Positions 53,183 to 61,951 of a DNA stretch of 64,000 bases are shown piece after piece. The notes under the pieces were generated by a model. The model worked only from the letters and a program-made list of their open reading frames with translations. It was not told the DNA's origin and made no database searches. Source of the DNA: an uncultured Psychromonas sp. GTDB taxonomy: Bacteria; Pseudomonadota; Gammaproteobacteria; Enterobacterales; Psychromonadaceae. The translations under genes and the position numbers were made by a program. The stretch spans positions 1-64,000 of the forward strand of contig NZ_CANLFB010000008.1 of the NCBI RefSeq assembly GCF_947489755.1. Direction: 5' to 3'. Each line of letters opens with the position of its first letter. Position 1 is the stretch's first letter.

Positions 53183-53913
53183 TTGTTTGTTATCTTATTA
53201 TCGATAGTGTTTTTTAAGGCAATTATGAGCCCCATGATGATAAAAGCACCGGGTGGTAATGCCGCCAATAAAAAACTAGTCTCAGTGTTATAAAGTGTCA
53301 CGGTCATAAAACCAGCCCAATCACCTAATAAGGTTTCTATCCCATCAAATAAAGTGCCTTGTGCTAGTATTTCACGGCTTGCCCCTAATAATACCAATAC
53401 AGCGGTAAAACCTAATCCCATCATTAACCCATCAAAAGCAGAATGTTTTACGTTGTTTTTAGAGGCAAACGCCTCTGCTCGGCCAATAATCATACAGTTG
53501 GTGACAATCAACGGAATAAAAATACCGAGCGATAAATAAAGCTGATACGTATAAGCATTCATTAACAATTGAATACAACTAACTAATGACGCAATAATCA
53601 TCACGAAAACAGGAATACGAATGGCTTTAGGCACATGATGTCGAATTAAAGAGATAAGAATATTCGAAGAAATAACAACGAATAGTGTTGCTAAACCTAG
53701 TCCTAATGCATTAGTCAGAGTATTGGTTACGGCTAATAAAGGGCATAAGCCCAACAGTTGAACGATACCTGGGTTATTTTTCCATAAACCTTGTAGGCTT
53801 AATTCTTTATATACAGCGGCATCATTAACGGACTCTGTTACAACTTCTTCAGCTGCAATTTCATCGTTCATGTCCATGTCTTTTGCTGTGTTATGTCCGG
53901 TTTCTTGGGGCAT
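53179..53913 (-). CDS. rnfE: RnfE, Rnf complex membrane subunit
   Basis: RnfE is a membrane subunit homologous to RnfA, facing the opposite way, in the Rnf/Rsx complex that couples ferredoxin-NAD electron flow to ion movement (or reduces SoxR in E. coli). The 244-residue product has six hydrophobic segments with [21 protein letters not shown] and [29 protein letters not shown]. The first ~35 residues form an acidic extension not found in E. coli RsxE; the GGAG site just before ATG 53913 supports this start. The start overlaps the rnfG stop (TAATG). Confidence 0.94.
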   Translation of the reverse strand: MPQETGHNTAKDMDMNDEIAAEEVVTESVNDAAVYKELSLQGLWKNNPGIVQLLGLCPLLAVTNTLTNALGLGLATLFVVISSNILISLIRHHVPKAIRIPVFVMIIASLVSCIQLLMNAYTYQLYLSLGIFIPLIVTNCMIIGRAEAFASKNNVKHSAFDGLMMGLGFTAVLVLLGASREILAQGTLFDGIETLLGDWAGFMTVTLYNTETSFLLAALPPGAFIIMGLIIALKNTIDNKITNK

Positions 53914-54551
53914 TATTTATCTCCACAATTGGCTGGTGTGTTAAATAATTGTGTTTTGTGTTGTTCGAAATAGATAAGGGTATCTCTCACTGCATGAACC
54001 ACTGAACGAGGGGTGATCGTTGCGCCTGTAAACGCATCGAAGCTGCCGCCATCTTTTTTAACTTCCCACTTATCTTCAGTCGATTCTTGGTATCTTTTTC
54101 CATCAAAAGACAATATCCAATCAGACTTATTGGTTTGTATTTTATCGCCTAAGCCAGGTGTTTCTGTATGGCTATTAACACGAACGCCAGCAACCGTGCC
54201 ATCGGTATAAATACCAACAAGCAGTTTTATCTCACCTGAGTAACCTTTAAAAGTGCTCGATTGAATTAATGCCGCGACAGGTTTGTTATATTTGGTCGCA
54301 ATAAAGACTTGTTTTGGTATTTCATCACCTAATAACTCACTATCCACTACTGTAAAGCAGGTATTGATTATATTGTTATCGTAACTTTCTGGTTTAATGA
54401 GTTCATTGATGTTTTTTTGTAATGCAATTTGTTCTTGTTCTAAAATAATAGGTTTTGTTAATACGCTAATTAATGCAATTGCACCTGTACAAACAATAGC
54501 AAAGATAGCTAATAACAACGCATTTCGACTGATCGCAGGTAACATCATCAT
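53913..54551 (-). CDS. rnfG: RnfG, FMN-carrying Rnf subunit
   Basis: RnfG is a periplasm-facing subunit with covalent FMN. The 212-residue product has one N-terminal membrane anchor (~9-30) and the flavinylation motif TGAT at 175-178 ([15 protein letters not shown]), with Thr178 the FMN site. TPGLGDKI at ~131-138 is also conserved. It overlaps rnfD by 4 bases. Confidence 0.95.
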   Translation of the reverse strand: MMMLPAISRNALLLAIFAIVCTGAIALISVLTKPIILEQEQIALQKNINELIKPESYDNNIINTCFTVVDSELLGDEIPKQVFIATKYNKPVAALIQSSTFKGYSGEIKLLVGIYTDGTVAGVRVNSHTETPGLGDKIQTNKSDWILSFDGKRYQESTEDKWEVKKDGGSFDAFTGATITPRSVVHAVRDTLIYFEQHKTQLFNTPANCGDK

Positions 54552-55603
54552 TTACGTCCTCTCCCATAAACCTTAGGTTTACTGTAATAATCAATCAATG
54601 GAACGCACATGTTAGCCAGTAAGACAGCAAAAGCGACGGCGTCAGGATAACCACCAACGTTACGTATTATCACGACTAATAACGCACACAATAAACCATA
54701 AACAATACGACCTTTTACGGTGGTACTGGCGGTGACAGGGTCAGTTAATATGAAAAATGCACCGAGCATCGTTGCGCCTGAGAATAGGTGATATAGCGGA
54801 GATGAATAAAGATCAGGATCGCTAGCAAAGGGAATAAACGAAAACACAATGATACCCACTAAAAAGCTAATTGGGATATACCACAGGATGATTTGTTTCT
54901 TTAACAAGACAAGACCGCCAGCTAAAAACGCTAAATTAACCCATTGGCTACCTTGTAAAGAATCTGAACTAAAGAGGGTTGTTTTAAGTGTTTCTGAAAT
55001 CGTCTCACCCGAATGAAGAGCATTACGAATAGTTTCTAAAGGCGTCGCTAAGGTAAAGCCATCAATTGATGTTTTTACTTGCGTGACGCTATAACCGTCA
55101 ATGCTAAAGCCAGTAAAAATTAAGCTTAAAATATCATTAAACGTAACTGGAAATGCCTGCATAGATTGTATTGGCAACCAAGCTGTCATTTGTACAGGAA
55201 AAGAAATTAATAATAAAACATATCCTGCCATTGCTGGGTTGAAAATGTTTTGGCCTAATCCGCCGTATAAATGTTTAACGATAATAATAGAAAATAAAGT
55301 ACCAATGACGATCACCCACCATGGGGCAAGAGAGGGGATTGAAATCGCCAACAAAACAGCAGTAACAACTGCGGTATAGTCTTTAATACTTTTTAATATA
55401 GAGCGTTTACGTAGCGCTAAAAAAGCAGCTTCCGCTAATAAAGCCGTCACTACAGCGAGCGCTATTTGTACATAAATCGCTAAACCAAATAAATAGCTAT
55501 GAACAAGGATGCCAGGCAATAAGGCAAACACAACCATCTTCATTATGTCTGGCGTGCGGCGTTTTATTTGTTGGTGTGGCGATGTTGAACTAAAAAATGC
55601 CAT
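54548..55603 (-). CDS. rnfD: RnfD, FMN-carrying membrane subunit
   Basis: RnfD is the NqrB-like membrane subunit. The 351-residue product has about nine hydrophobic segments. Thr187, in DGFTLATPLE, falls at the covalent FMN position known from Vibrio RnfD; the motif reads TLAT instead of SGAT. GLGQNIFNPAMAGYVLLLISFP and SGATMLGAFFILTDPVTAST are family-typical. It lies 3 bases after rnfC. Confidence 0.95.
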   Translation of the reverse strand: MAFFSSTSPHQQIKRRTPDIMKMVVFALLPGILVHSYLFGLAIYVQIALAVVTALLAEAAFLALRKRSILKSIKDYTAVVTAVLLAISIPSLAPWWVIVIGTLFSIIIVKHLYGGLGQNIFNPAMAGYVLLLISFPVQMTAWLPIQSMQAFPVTFNDILSLIFTGFSIDGYSVTQVKTSIDGFTLATPLETIRNALHSGETISETLKTTLFSSDSLQGSQWVNLAFLAGGLVLLKKQIILWYIPISFLVGIIVFSFIPFASDPDLYSSPLYHLFSGATMLGAFFILTDPVTASTTVKGRIVYGLLCALLVVIIRNVGGYPDAVAFAVLLANMCVPLIDYYSKPKVYGRGRK

Positions 55604-55606
55604 GGT

Positions 55607-58171
55607 TTATTGATCCTTCTGCGCCAGTTTTTTGGCCTTTGCTTTGGCAATGACTGCCGCTATTTTTGCTTTTTTGTCTTCAACAGGGGCTTCTTCATGC
55701 TGTTGTTTACCTGTTTGTTCTTCGGTTTCTGTGGTCGTATTTTCAGCCGCTGCTTTTGCTATTTTTTTAGCTTTAGCGCGCGCTACTGCGGCAGCAATCG
55801 CTGCTTTTTTAGGATCGACTTCAGGCATTGTTGTAGAGTCATTACTTTCAACGGATGAATCTGTAACAAGTGAAGGTTCATCAACCGTACTTTCAGCCGC
55901 TGCTTTTGCTATTTTTTTAGCTTTAGCTCGCGCTACTGCTGCGGCAATAGCTTCCTTCTTAGGGTCGACTTCCGGCGTTGCTTCAACTTCATTGCTTTCA
56001 ACAGAAGAGCTGTCAATGGGAACGCTTTCAGCAGATTCAATTTCAATAGACGTACTTTCAGCAGATGCTTTGGCTAGTTTTTTAGCTTTAGCTCTTGCAA
56101 TCGCGGCTGCAACGGCTACTTTTTTAGGATCGACTGCCGCTTCATTATTTTCAACCGATGTATTTTCAGTTGACACATTGGCTAGCTTTTTAGCTTTGGC
56201 TCTTGCAATCGCCGCTGCGACAGCTGCTTTTTTAGGATCGACTTTCGGCGTTGCTTCAGCTTCATTGTTTTCAACAGAAGAACTTTCTTCAGCAGATGCT
56301 TTAGCTAGCTTTTTAGCTTTGGCTCTTGCAATCGCGGCTGCAACGGCTGCTTTTTTAGGATCGATTGCCGCTTCATTATTTTCAACGGACGCATTGGCTA
56401 GTTTTTTAGCTTTGGCTCTTGCAATCGCTGCTGCGACAGCGGCTTTTTTAGGATCAACGTTTAATGTTGTATCTGTTTCAGTTTGATTGCCTTCAATGGG
56501 TTTATTGTCAGCAGAGGCATTCGCTAACTTTTTGGCTTTCGCTCTTGCTATTGCGGCAGCTACTTGGCTATTTTGACCTGTTGGTTTAGCTTCGGTTTCT
56601 GTGCCTGCCTGCTTTTTAGCTTTCGCTCGCGCAAGGGCAGCAGCAACAGGATCTTCACCGCCATTATCACTTTTCATTTGCTGTTTACGTTTTTCAGCGG
56701 CCAGTTTGTGTTTTAACAGGCGTTGTTGTTTCTCAGTCTCTAAACGTAACTCTCTGTCTTCATGGCGTTTACGTGCGATAGCTGCTTTATCTGCTTCTTC
56801 TTTGGCTGTTTTAATTTGTGCTTTAGAGACGCGGTAATATTCAACTAAAGGAATATGACTTGGGCAAACATACGCACAAGCACCACATTCAATACAAGCG
56901 GCTAAGTCGTACTCTTCTAGCTTTTTATGGTCTTCACTTTGAGAGTACCAAAGCAACTGTTGTGGCAATAACTCAACCGGACAGGCTTCAGCGCATTCAC
57001 TGCAACGAATACAATTCATCTCTTCTTCTGGCGGAGCAAGTTCTTTATCCGTTGGCGCTAAAATGCAGTTACATATCTTACTCACTGGCATCGATGTATC
57101 GGTTACGCTAAATCCCATCATGGGACCGCCGATAACTAATTTTTGATGATGAAGGGCGTTTAGCCAATATTTATCTAACAAATATTGTATCGGGGTGCCG
57201 ATGCGTACACTGGCATTGCCTTTACGTGCGAAAGCATCGCCAGTGATAGTGACAATACGCGAAACAAGTGATTTACCGTTAATAACTGCTTCTTTTACTG
57301 CGAATACCGTGCCCACATTAAGCATGACAATACCAAGTTCCGATGAGTGCTTACCGATGGGTGTTTGCTCACCTGTTAATACTTCGATAAGTTGTTTGGC
57401 ACTCCCTGATGGGTAGCGAGTCGGGACAATACTTAAAACGATATTTTTTCTTTCCACTTCTGGTAATGATTGCAAGGATTTTTTAAATGCTTCAATCGCT
57501 TCTGGCTTATTATCTTCAATAGCAAAAGACATCAGCTTAGGCTTTAAAATATGTTGCATTATCATCATGCCTTCGATGATTTCATCGGCATGTTCTTGCA
57601 CTAAGCGATCATCAGAGGTGATGTAAGGTTCGCATTCAATAGCATTGACGATCAGTAAGCGGTTGTCGCTGTGTGCTAACTTTAAGTGAGTGGCAAAGCC
57701 TGCTCCACCTAACCCAACAACACCGGCTTGCTGTACTGCTTCTATTAACGTTGCTGGTATTTCTTTGCGGTAATCCTCAAAGCCTTGAGAAGGAAAAGGT
57801 CTGTCTAAACCGTCGGTTTCAATAACAACGGATAACACAGGTAAACCAGAAGGGTGGCAATCTGTTCGTGGTTCAATCGCTTTAACCGTACCTGAACTAC
57901 TCGCGTGTTGTACGACTAAGGCGCCATATACTTTAGTTAAAGGTTGACCTTTTAAAACGCTATCACCGACTTCAACTAATAGCTGAGGAATGTGACCTTT
58001 TTGTTCAACAGCAATAATTAATTCGTCTGGAATACCTGCATCTGTAATTGCTGTCTGATTACTTTGCTGTTTATTTTGTACAGGGTGAACACCGCCATGA
58101 AAATCCCACATTTTCCCAGCTGCAATTTGTTCTAATTTTTCGTCACTTAATAAATTACTAGGCTGTGTCAT
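55607..58171 (-). CDS. rnfC: RnfC, NADH-side Rnf subunit with repeated Ala-Lys tail
   Basis: RnfC is the peripheral subunit that exchanges electrons with NAD(H). From ATG 58171 the product is 854 residues. The N-terminal part has KMWDFHGGVHPVQNK, the Rossmann-type VGLGGAGFATHLKL, and two ferredoxin motifs, CIRCSECAEACPVE and CIECGACAYVCPSHIP. The C-terminal ~390 residues hold nine copies of a ~20-residue core (A-x-A-R-A-K-A-K-K-L/I-A) separated by Glu/Ser/Asn-rich linkers. E. coli RsxC (740) has a shorter tail. Two ATGs are close (58186 and 58171); the second gives a start one base after the rnfB stop. Confidence 0.93.
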   Translation of the reverse strand: MTQPSNLLSDEKLEQIAAGKMWDFHGGVHPVQNKQQSNQTAITDAGIPDELIIAVEQKGHIPQLLVEVGDSVLKGQPLTKVYGALVVQHASSSGTVKAIEPRTDCHPSGLPVLSVVIETDGLDRPFPSQGFEDYRKEIPATLIEAVQQAGVVGLGGAGFATHLKLAHSDNRLLIVNAIECEPYITSDDRLVQEHADEIIEGMMIMQHILKPKLMSFAIEDNKPEAIEAFKKSLQSLPEVERKNIVLSIVPTRYPSGSAKQLIEVLTGEQTPIGKHSSELGIVMLNVGTVFAVKEAVINGKSLVSRIVTITGDAFARKGNASVRIGTPIQYLLDKYWLNALHHQKLVIGGPMMGFSVTDTSMPVSKICNCILAPTDKELAPPEEEMNCIRCSECAEACPVELLPQQLLWYSQSEDHKKLEEYDLAACIECGACAYVCPSHIPLVEYYRVSKAQIKTAKEEADKAAIARKRHEDRELRLETEKQQRLLKHKLAAEKRKQQMKSDNGGEDPVAAALARAKAKKQAGTETEAKPTGQNSQVAAAIARAKAKKLANASADNKPIEGNQTETDTTLNVDPKKAAVAAAIARAKAKKLANASVENNEAAIDPKKAAVAAAIARAKAKKLAKASAEESSSVENNEAEATPKVDPKKAAVAAAIARAKAKKLANVSTENTSVENNEAAVDPKKVAVAAAIARAKAKKLAKASAESTSIEIESAESVPIDSSSVESNEVEATPEVDPKKEAIAAAVARAKAKKIAKAAAESTVDEPSLVTDSSVESNDSTTMPEVDPKKAAIAAAVARAKAKKIAKAAAENTTTETEEQTGKQQHEEAPVEDKKAKIAAVIAKAKAKKLAQKDQ

Positions 58172-58172
58172 G

Positions 58173-58745
58173 TTACGGCTCGTCATTGCGTTCAGTTGAG
58201 ATAGTTTTAGTTGGAATCGTGTGTAAGTTCCACTGCCAGTTTTGAGTGGTAATTTGAATCGGTAACATATCAATACAGTCTGTCGGGCAAGGTGCTACAC
58301 ATAATTCACAGCCAGTACATTCATCTGTGATCACTGTGTGCATTTGTCTGGTGGCACCTAAAATAGCGTCAACAGGACAAGCTTGAATACACTTAGTACA
58401 GCCAATACATTCGTCTTCACGGATAAAAGCAATCAGTTTAGGTTTTTCTTCACCGTCTAATTTTTTAGGTTCAATGCCCATTCGTTCAGCAAGCTGTATC
58501 ATAACGGCTTCGCCACCGGGAGGGCATTTATTGATGTCATCACCGTCAGCAATTGCTTTTGCATAAGGTTTACAGCCAGGATAACCACATTGACCACATT
58601 GCGTTTGTGGCAACATCGCATCTAACTCTTCAACAATCGGGTCTTCTTTTACTTTAAATTTAATCGATGAATAACCTAATAAAGAGCCAAAAATAAGCCC
58701 TAAAATACCCAGTGTTAGTATCGCTACGATAATACTAATGATCAT
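58173..58745 (-). CDS. rnfB: RnfB, iron-sulfur Rnf subunit
   Basis: RnfB accepts electrons from ferredoxin and passes them through several iron-sulfur clusters. The 190-residue product (E. coli: 192) has one N-terminal membrane helix, the Fe-S domain [17 protein letters not shown], and two 4Fe-4S motifs, [16 protein letters not shown] and [16 protein letters not shown]. It overlaps rnfA by 4 bases. Confidence 0.96.
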   Translation of the reverse strand: MIISIIVAILTLGILGLIFGSLLGYSSIKFKVKEDPIVEELDAMLPQTQCGQCGYPGCKPYAKAIADGDDINKCPPGGEAVMIQLAERMGIEPKKLDGEEKPKLIAFIREDECIGCTKCIQACPVDAILGATRQMHTVITDECTGCELCVAPCPTDCIDMLPIQITTQNWQWNLHTIPTKTISTERNDEP

Positions 58746-59320
58746 TTAATTAACCCAGTGAAACCCATGAATGCTAATGACATTAACCCTGCTGTGATCA
58801 TCGCGATAGATGCGCCTTTAAAAGGAAGTGGCACGTCAGCCGCACTTAGACGTTCACGAATTGAAGAGAAGAGAACCAGTACCAGAGAGAAGCCAACACC
58901 TGCACCAAAGCCATAGATAACTGATTGAGTGAAATTATGCTGCTCTGTCAGGTTCAATAATGCTAAACCAAGAATGGCACAGTTAGTGGTGATTAAAGGT
59001 AAGAAAATACCTAATAAACGATACAAAGTAGGGCTGGTTTTGTGCATCACCATTTCAGTAAATTGCACCACCACAGCGATCACTAAAATGAAGCTCAAGG
59101 TTTGTAAATACTGTAAACCTAATGGCACCAATAAGTATGTATTAACGATATAAGAAAGCGCCGCCGTTAACGTTAATACAAACGTGGTTGCCAGTGACAT
59201 CCCAACAGCCGTTTCAATTTTATTTGAAACGCCCATAAATGGACATAACCCTAAGAACTTCACTAACACAAAGTTATTAACTAACACTGTGCCAAAAAAG
59301 AGTAAAAAATAATCGCTCAT
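58742..59320 (-). CDS. rnfA: RnfA, Rnf complex membrane subunit
   Basis: RnfA is the membrane partner of RnfE. From ATG 59320 the product is 192 residues (E. coli RsxA: 193). It begins [20 protein letters not shown] and continues [18 protein letters not shown], almost the E. coli N-terminus. Six membrane segments are visible. An in-frame ATG 25 codons upstream gives unrelated hydrophobic residues and is not used. It is the first gene of rnfABCDGE-nth. Confidence 0.95.
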   Translation of the reverse strand: MSDYFLLFFGTVLVNNFVLVKFLGLCPFMGVSNKIETAVGMSLATTFVLTLTAALSYIVNTYLLVPLGLQYLQTLSFILVIAVVVQFTEMVMHKTSPTLYRLLGIFLPLITTNCAILGLALLNLTEQHNFTQSVIYGFGAGVGFSLVLVLFSSIRERLSAADVPLPFKGASIAMITAGLMSLAFMGFTGLIK

Positions 59321-60338
59321 AAATAATAATTCCACTACTAATGTAGGTGATTTAAGCAGGAAAAGGATCGGTATTGTAACAACAAAAATGCACAAGTTCA
59401 GTGGAAAAGTATCATCAATTCTAGAGATTTATCTATTTATTGTACCTTTTGGTAAAGGTATTAAATAAATCCTAATAGATATGCGCCTCTATAATTTGAC
59501 CATTATTTTTTTAGCTTACAGTGAGAAGGTAAAGTAGCGGGAATTAAATACACTGTGGATGGTCATTGTATGGCGCTGATCTTGAACATTTAGTCATGGT
59601 TTGCTGACGTATTTTGTATTGTTTATATACATCTAAAAGAAGTATTGCATGTACTGAAAGCAAGGTCAGTGGATCTCCACAGCTTATATACTGGTTATAC
59701 TTCAAGGTACTAGGCACCACATTTAGCCTTCGAATGATTAAAAACATCACTATTTGATAATTATTCTACATAGATATTTTGTATTAATTCAGGTTGGTGC
59801 TATTTGCCTTGTTCTGTGGAATACGATTTAAAGTGCCAGAACAGTGTTGCAATCATCAAAAAGGGAATGCCATTACCTTATCTTTTACATTGAGTTGATA
59901 GCTGAACTCCTGACTGACAAAGAACCTAAAGCAACATGGGTATTTAAGGCACAGTATCAGGCACATTAAAAAATAGGAACATTGCACCAAAATTAAGCAT
60001 TTTTTTATATCGTGCATTTTTATGGTGTTTTTACTTATGTGCAAGTGCGTATGTTAATTCGGTTAGTTGAATAGACGATAAATATTACGTCATTTTACTT
60101 AATATTCGCTTTTAGACTGAAAAACTAAAATGTAGATTTTCACCGAGTATTATTCTTTTTTTTAAAGGAAATTAGTTTATTGTCCTGTTGGGGGATGCTG
60201 ATTGACCCTTTTGTGAACTGTTTATTATCAATGATTTAGGTGTTAAAGCTCTTTGGGTTTGACTTTTTTGTTATTGGCTTGTTATTTGCAGATGTCTGTG
60301 AAATTAATTTTTCAATTTACATAACGGAGTCATAAAGT
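59321..60338. other. Long intergenic region between rnfA and the symporter
   Basis: About 1 kb between divergent genes. Both promoters must lie here, but I could not assign them. Short frames on the minus strand (59544-59750 and 59856-60044) have no family resemblance, ribosome site or compositional support, so I do not call them. A glycine riboswitch, sometimes found before this transporter type, was looked for and not seen. Confidence 0.5.
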
Positions 60339-61673
60339 ATGGAATTTATTACTGAATTTATTGGTCAGGTAAATGCGATTGTATGGGGGGTACCCATGTT
60401 GGTGCTTATATTAGGAGTGGGGATATTTTTAACCATTGGTTTGAAGTTTATGCCAATATTAAATATCGTTTCGGCTTTTAAACTAATGTGGAATGGACGT
60501 GAATCAAGCGGTAAAGGAGAGATCACTCCCTTTCAGGCTTTAATGACAGCCATGTCTGCGACTGTGGGAACAGGGAATATTGCTGGTGTTGCCACTGCGG
60601 TATTTATTGGTGGTCCAGGTGCTCTTTTTTGGATGTGGTTAACCGCTTTAGTGGGGATGGCAACTAAATTTGCCGAGGCAGTCTTAGCAGTTCATTACCG
60701 AGAAAAAGATGAGAAGGGGAGCTATGTTGGCGGACCTATGTATTATATTAAAAATGGTATGGGCCAAAAATGGGCTTGGTTAGGCACTTTGTTTGCCGTG
60801 TTTGGTGCCATTGCCTGCTTTGGTATTGGTAATGCAGTTCAATCAAATTCTATTGCACAAGTCTTAGAATCTAATTTTTCCTATTCGCCTCTTGTTGTTG
60901 GCTTAGTTATTATGGTTTTGGCTGGTGGCGTTATTCTTGGTGGTTTAAAGCGCGTGGGTAAATTTGCTGGGACATTGGTTCCAGTGATGGCGATTGCTTA
61001 CATCATTGCTGGTATCATTATTTTGTTAATGCATGCCAGTGAAGTTATTCCGGCAATATCAACGATTATCGAGTATGCCTTTACGCCGGCTTCTGCACAG
61101 GGTGGTTTTGCCGGTGCAACGGTATGGATGGCGATCCGCTTTGGTGTTGCCCGTGGTGTGTTTTCAAATGAAGCGGGTTTAGGTTCAGCGCCGATCGCTC
61201 ACGCCAGTGCGCAAACTAATGAGCCAGTTCGCCAAGGACTAGTGGCTATGCTAGGTACTTTCCTTGATACACTTATTATTTGTACTATTACTGGTTTAGT
61301 GATTATTATTTCAGGTGCTTGGACAGGAGGGTTGTCGGGTGCTGCGTTAACATCTGCTGCATTTAATCTGGCGCTACCTGGTTGGGGTGGGTACTTAGTC
61401 GCTATAAGTTTAGCTGTATTTGCTTTTACTACCATCGTTGGATGGTCTGTTTATGGTGAACGTTGTGCAGAATACCTCTTTGGTCCTAAAGCGGTGCTTC
61501 CTTTCCGTTTGATTTTTATTCTTGCTTTGCCTGTTGGCGCGGTCATGGATCTGAATTTTGTATGGCTACTGGGCGATACTCTAAATGCTCTGATGGCAAT
61601 ACCTAACTTAATTGCTTTAGCGGTATTAAGTCCTGTTGTCTTCACACTAACCAAAAAATACTTCAACAATTAA
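60339..61673 (+). CDS. Sodium:alanine symporter (AGCS family)
   Basis: Inner-membrane Na+-coupled uptake of alanine or glycine. The 444-residue product has about ten to eleven hydrophobic segments and AGCS signatures: the N-terminal GVPMLVLILGVGIFLTIGL, MSATVGTGNIAGVATAVFIGGPGALFWMW, and the family motif FSNEAGLGSAPIAHASAQT. Length is normal. An ACGGAG ribosome site precedes the ATG. It is monocistronic, with a strong terminator downstream. Exact substrate and the choice between alsT/dagA-type names cannot be decided. Confidence 0.92.
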   Translation: MEFITEFIGQVNAIVWGVPMLVLILGVGIFLTIGLKFMPILNIVSAFKLMWNGRESSGKGEITPFQALMTAMSATVGTGNIAGVATAVFIGGPGALFWMWLTALVGMATKFAEAVLAVHYREKDEKGSYVGGPMYYIKNGMGQKWAWLGTLFAVFGAIACFGIGNAVQSNSIAQVLESNFSYSPLVVGLVIMVLAGGVILGGLKRVGKFAGTLVPVMAIAYIIAGIIILLMHASEVIPAISTIIEYAFTPASAQGGFAGATVWMAIRFGVARGVFSNEAGLGSAPIAHASAQTNEPVRQGLVAMLGTFLDTLIICTITGLVIIISGAWTGGLSGAALTSAAFNLALPGWGGYLVAISLAVFAFTTIVGWSVYGERCAEYLFGPKAVLPFRLIFILALPVGAVMDLNFVWLLGDTLNALMAIPNLIALAVLSPVVFTLTKKYFNN

Positions 61674-61757
61674 CTCCTTCTGTTAACCGCAAGTACATTT
61701 AAGTGCAGTGCAATAGCACTCAAGTTTACTTTCGGCTAAGACGCTTTCAGATTAAGT

Positions 61758-61796
61758 TAAAAAAGCCCGTACTTAACGATTAAGTGCGGGCTTTTT
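61758..61796 (+). terminator. Terminator after the symporter
   Basis: AAAAAGCCCGTACTTAA pairs with TTAAGTGCGGGCTTTTT around a 4-base loop (one mismatch) and ends in T's. The A-run upstream makes it symmetric. Confidence 0.92.
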
Positions 61797-61880
61797 ATAA
61801 GACAGATTTAATTTTGAAGTACAGAGTCTGCTTTTATTACTCTTTTTCGCTTGGTATTTCCAACGTTGATTTACATCAAA

Positions 61881-61928
61881 ATTCTATATCTAGTGTTATG
61901 TATAGTGCTTTTATTCTATATGTAGTGT
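61881..61928 (+). promoter_or_regulatory. Paired NrdR boxes upstream of nrdD
   Basis: Two 16-base boxes, ATTCTATATCTAGTGT (61881-61896) and ATTCTATATGTAGTGT (61913-61928), match the NrdR consensus. They start 32 bases apart, about three helical turns, the spacing expected for cooperative NrdR binding. NrdR represses ribonucleotide reductase genes when dATP is high. Confidence 0.88.
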
Positions 61929-61951
61929 TTTTTGTTGTTTTGGAGTGATGT

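Noticed and set aside
55632-56486. Open frame of 284 codons on the plus strand
   Set aside because: It is antisense to the RnfC repeat tail; the repetitive Ala/Lys codons keep the opposite strand open. Its product is just a low-complexity mirror of the repeats.
59544-60044. Two short minus-strand frames in the rnfA-symporter gap
   Set aside because: No ribosome sites, no family resemblance; they fit chance open frames in AT-rich DNA.
60061-60338. Glycine riboswitch before the alanine symporter
   Set aside because: I looked for the conserved GGAGAG and CCGAAGG-type segments and did not find them.
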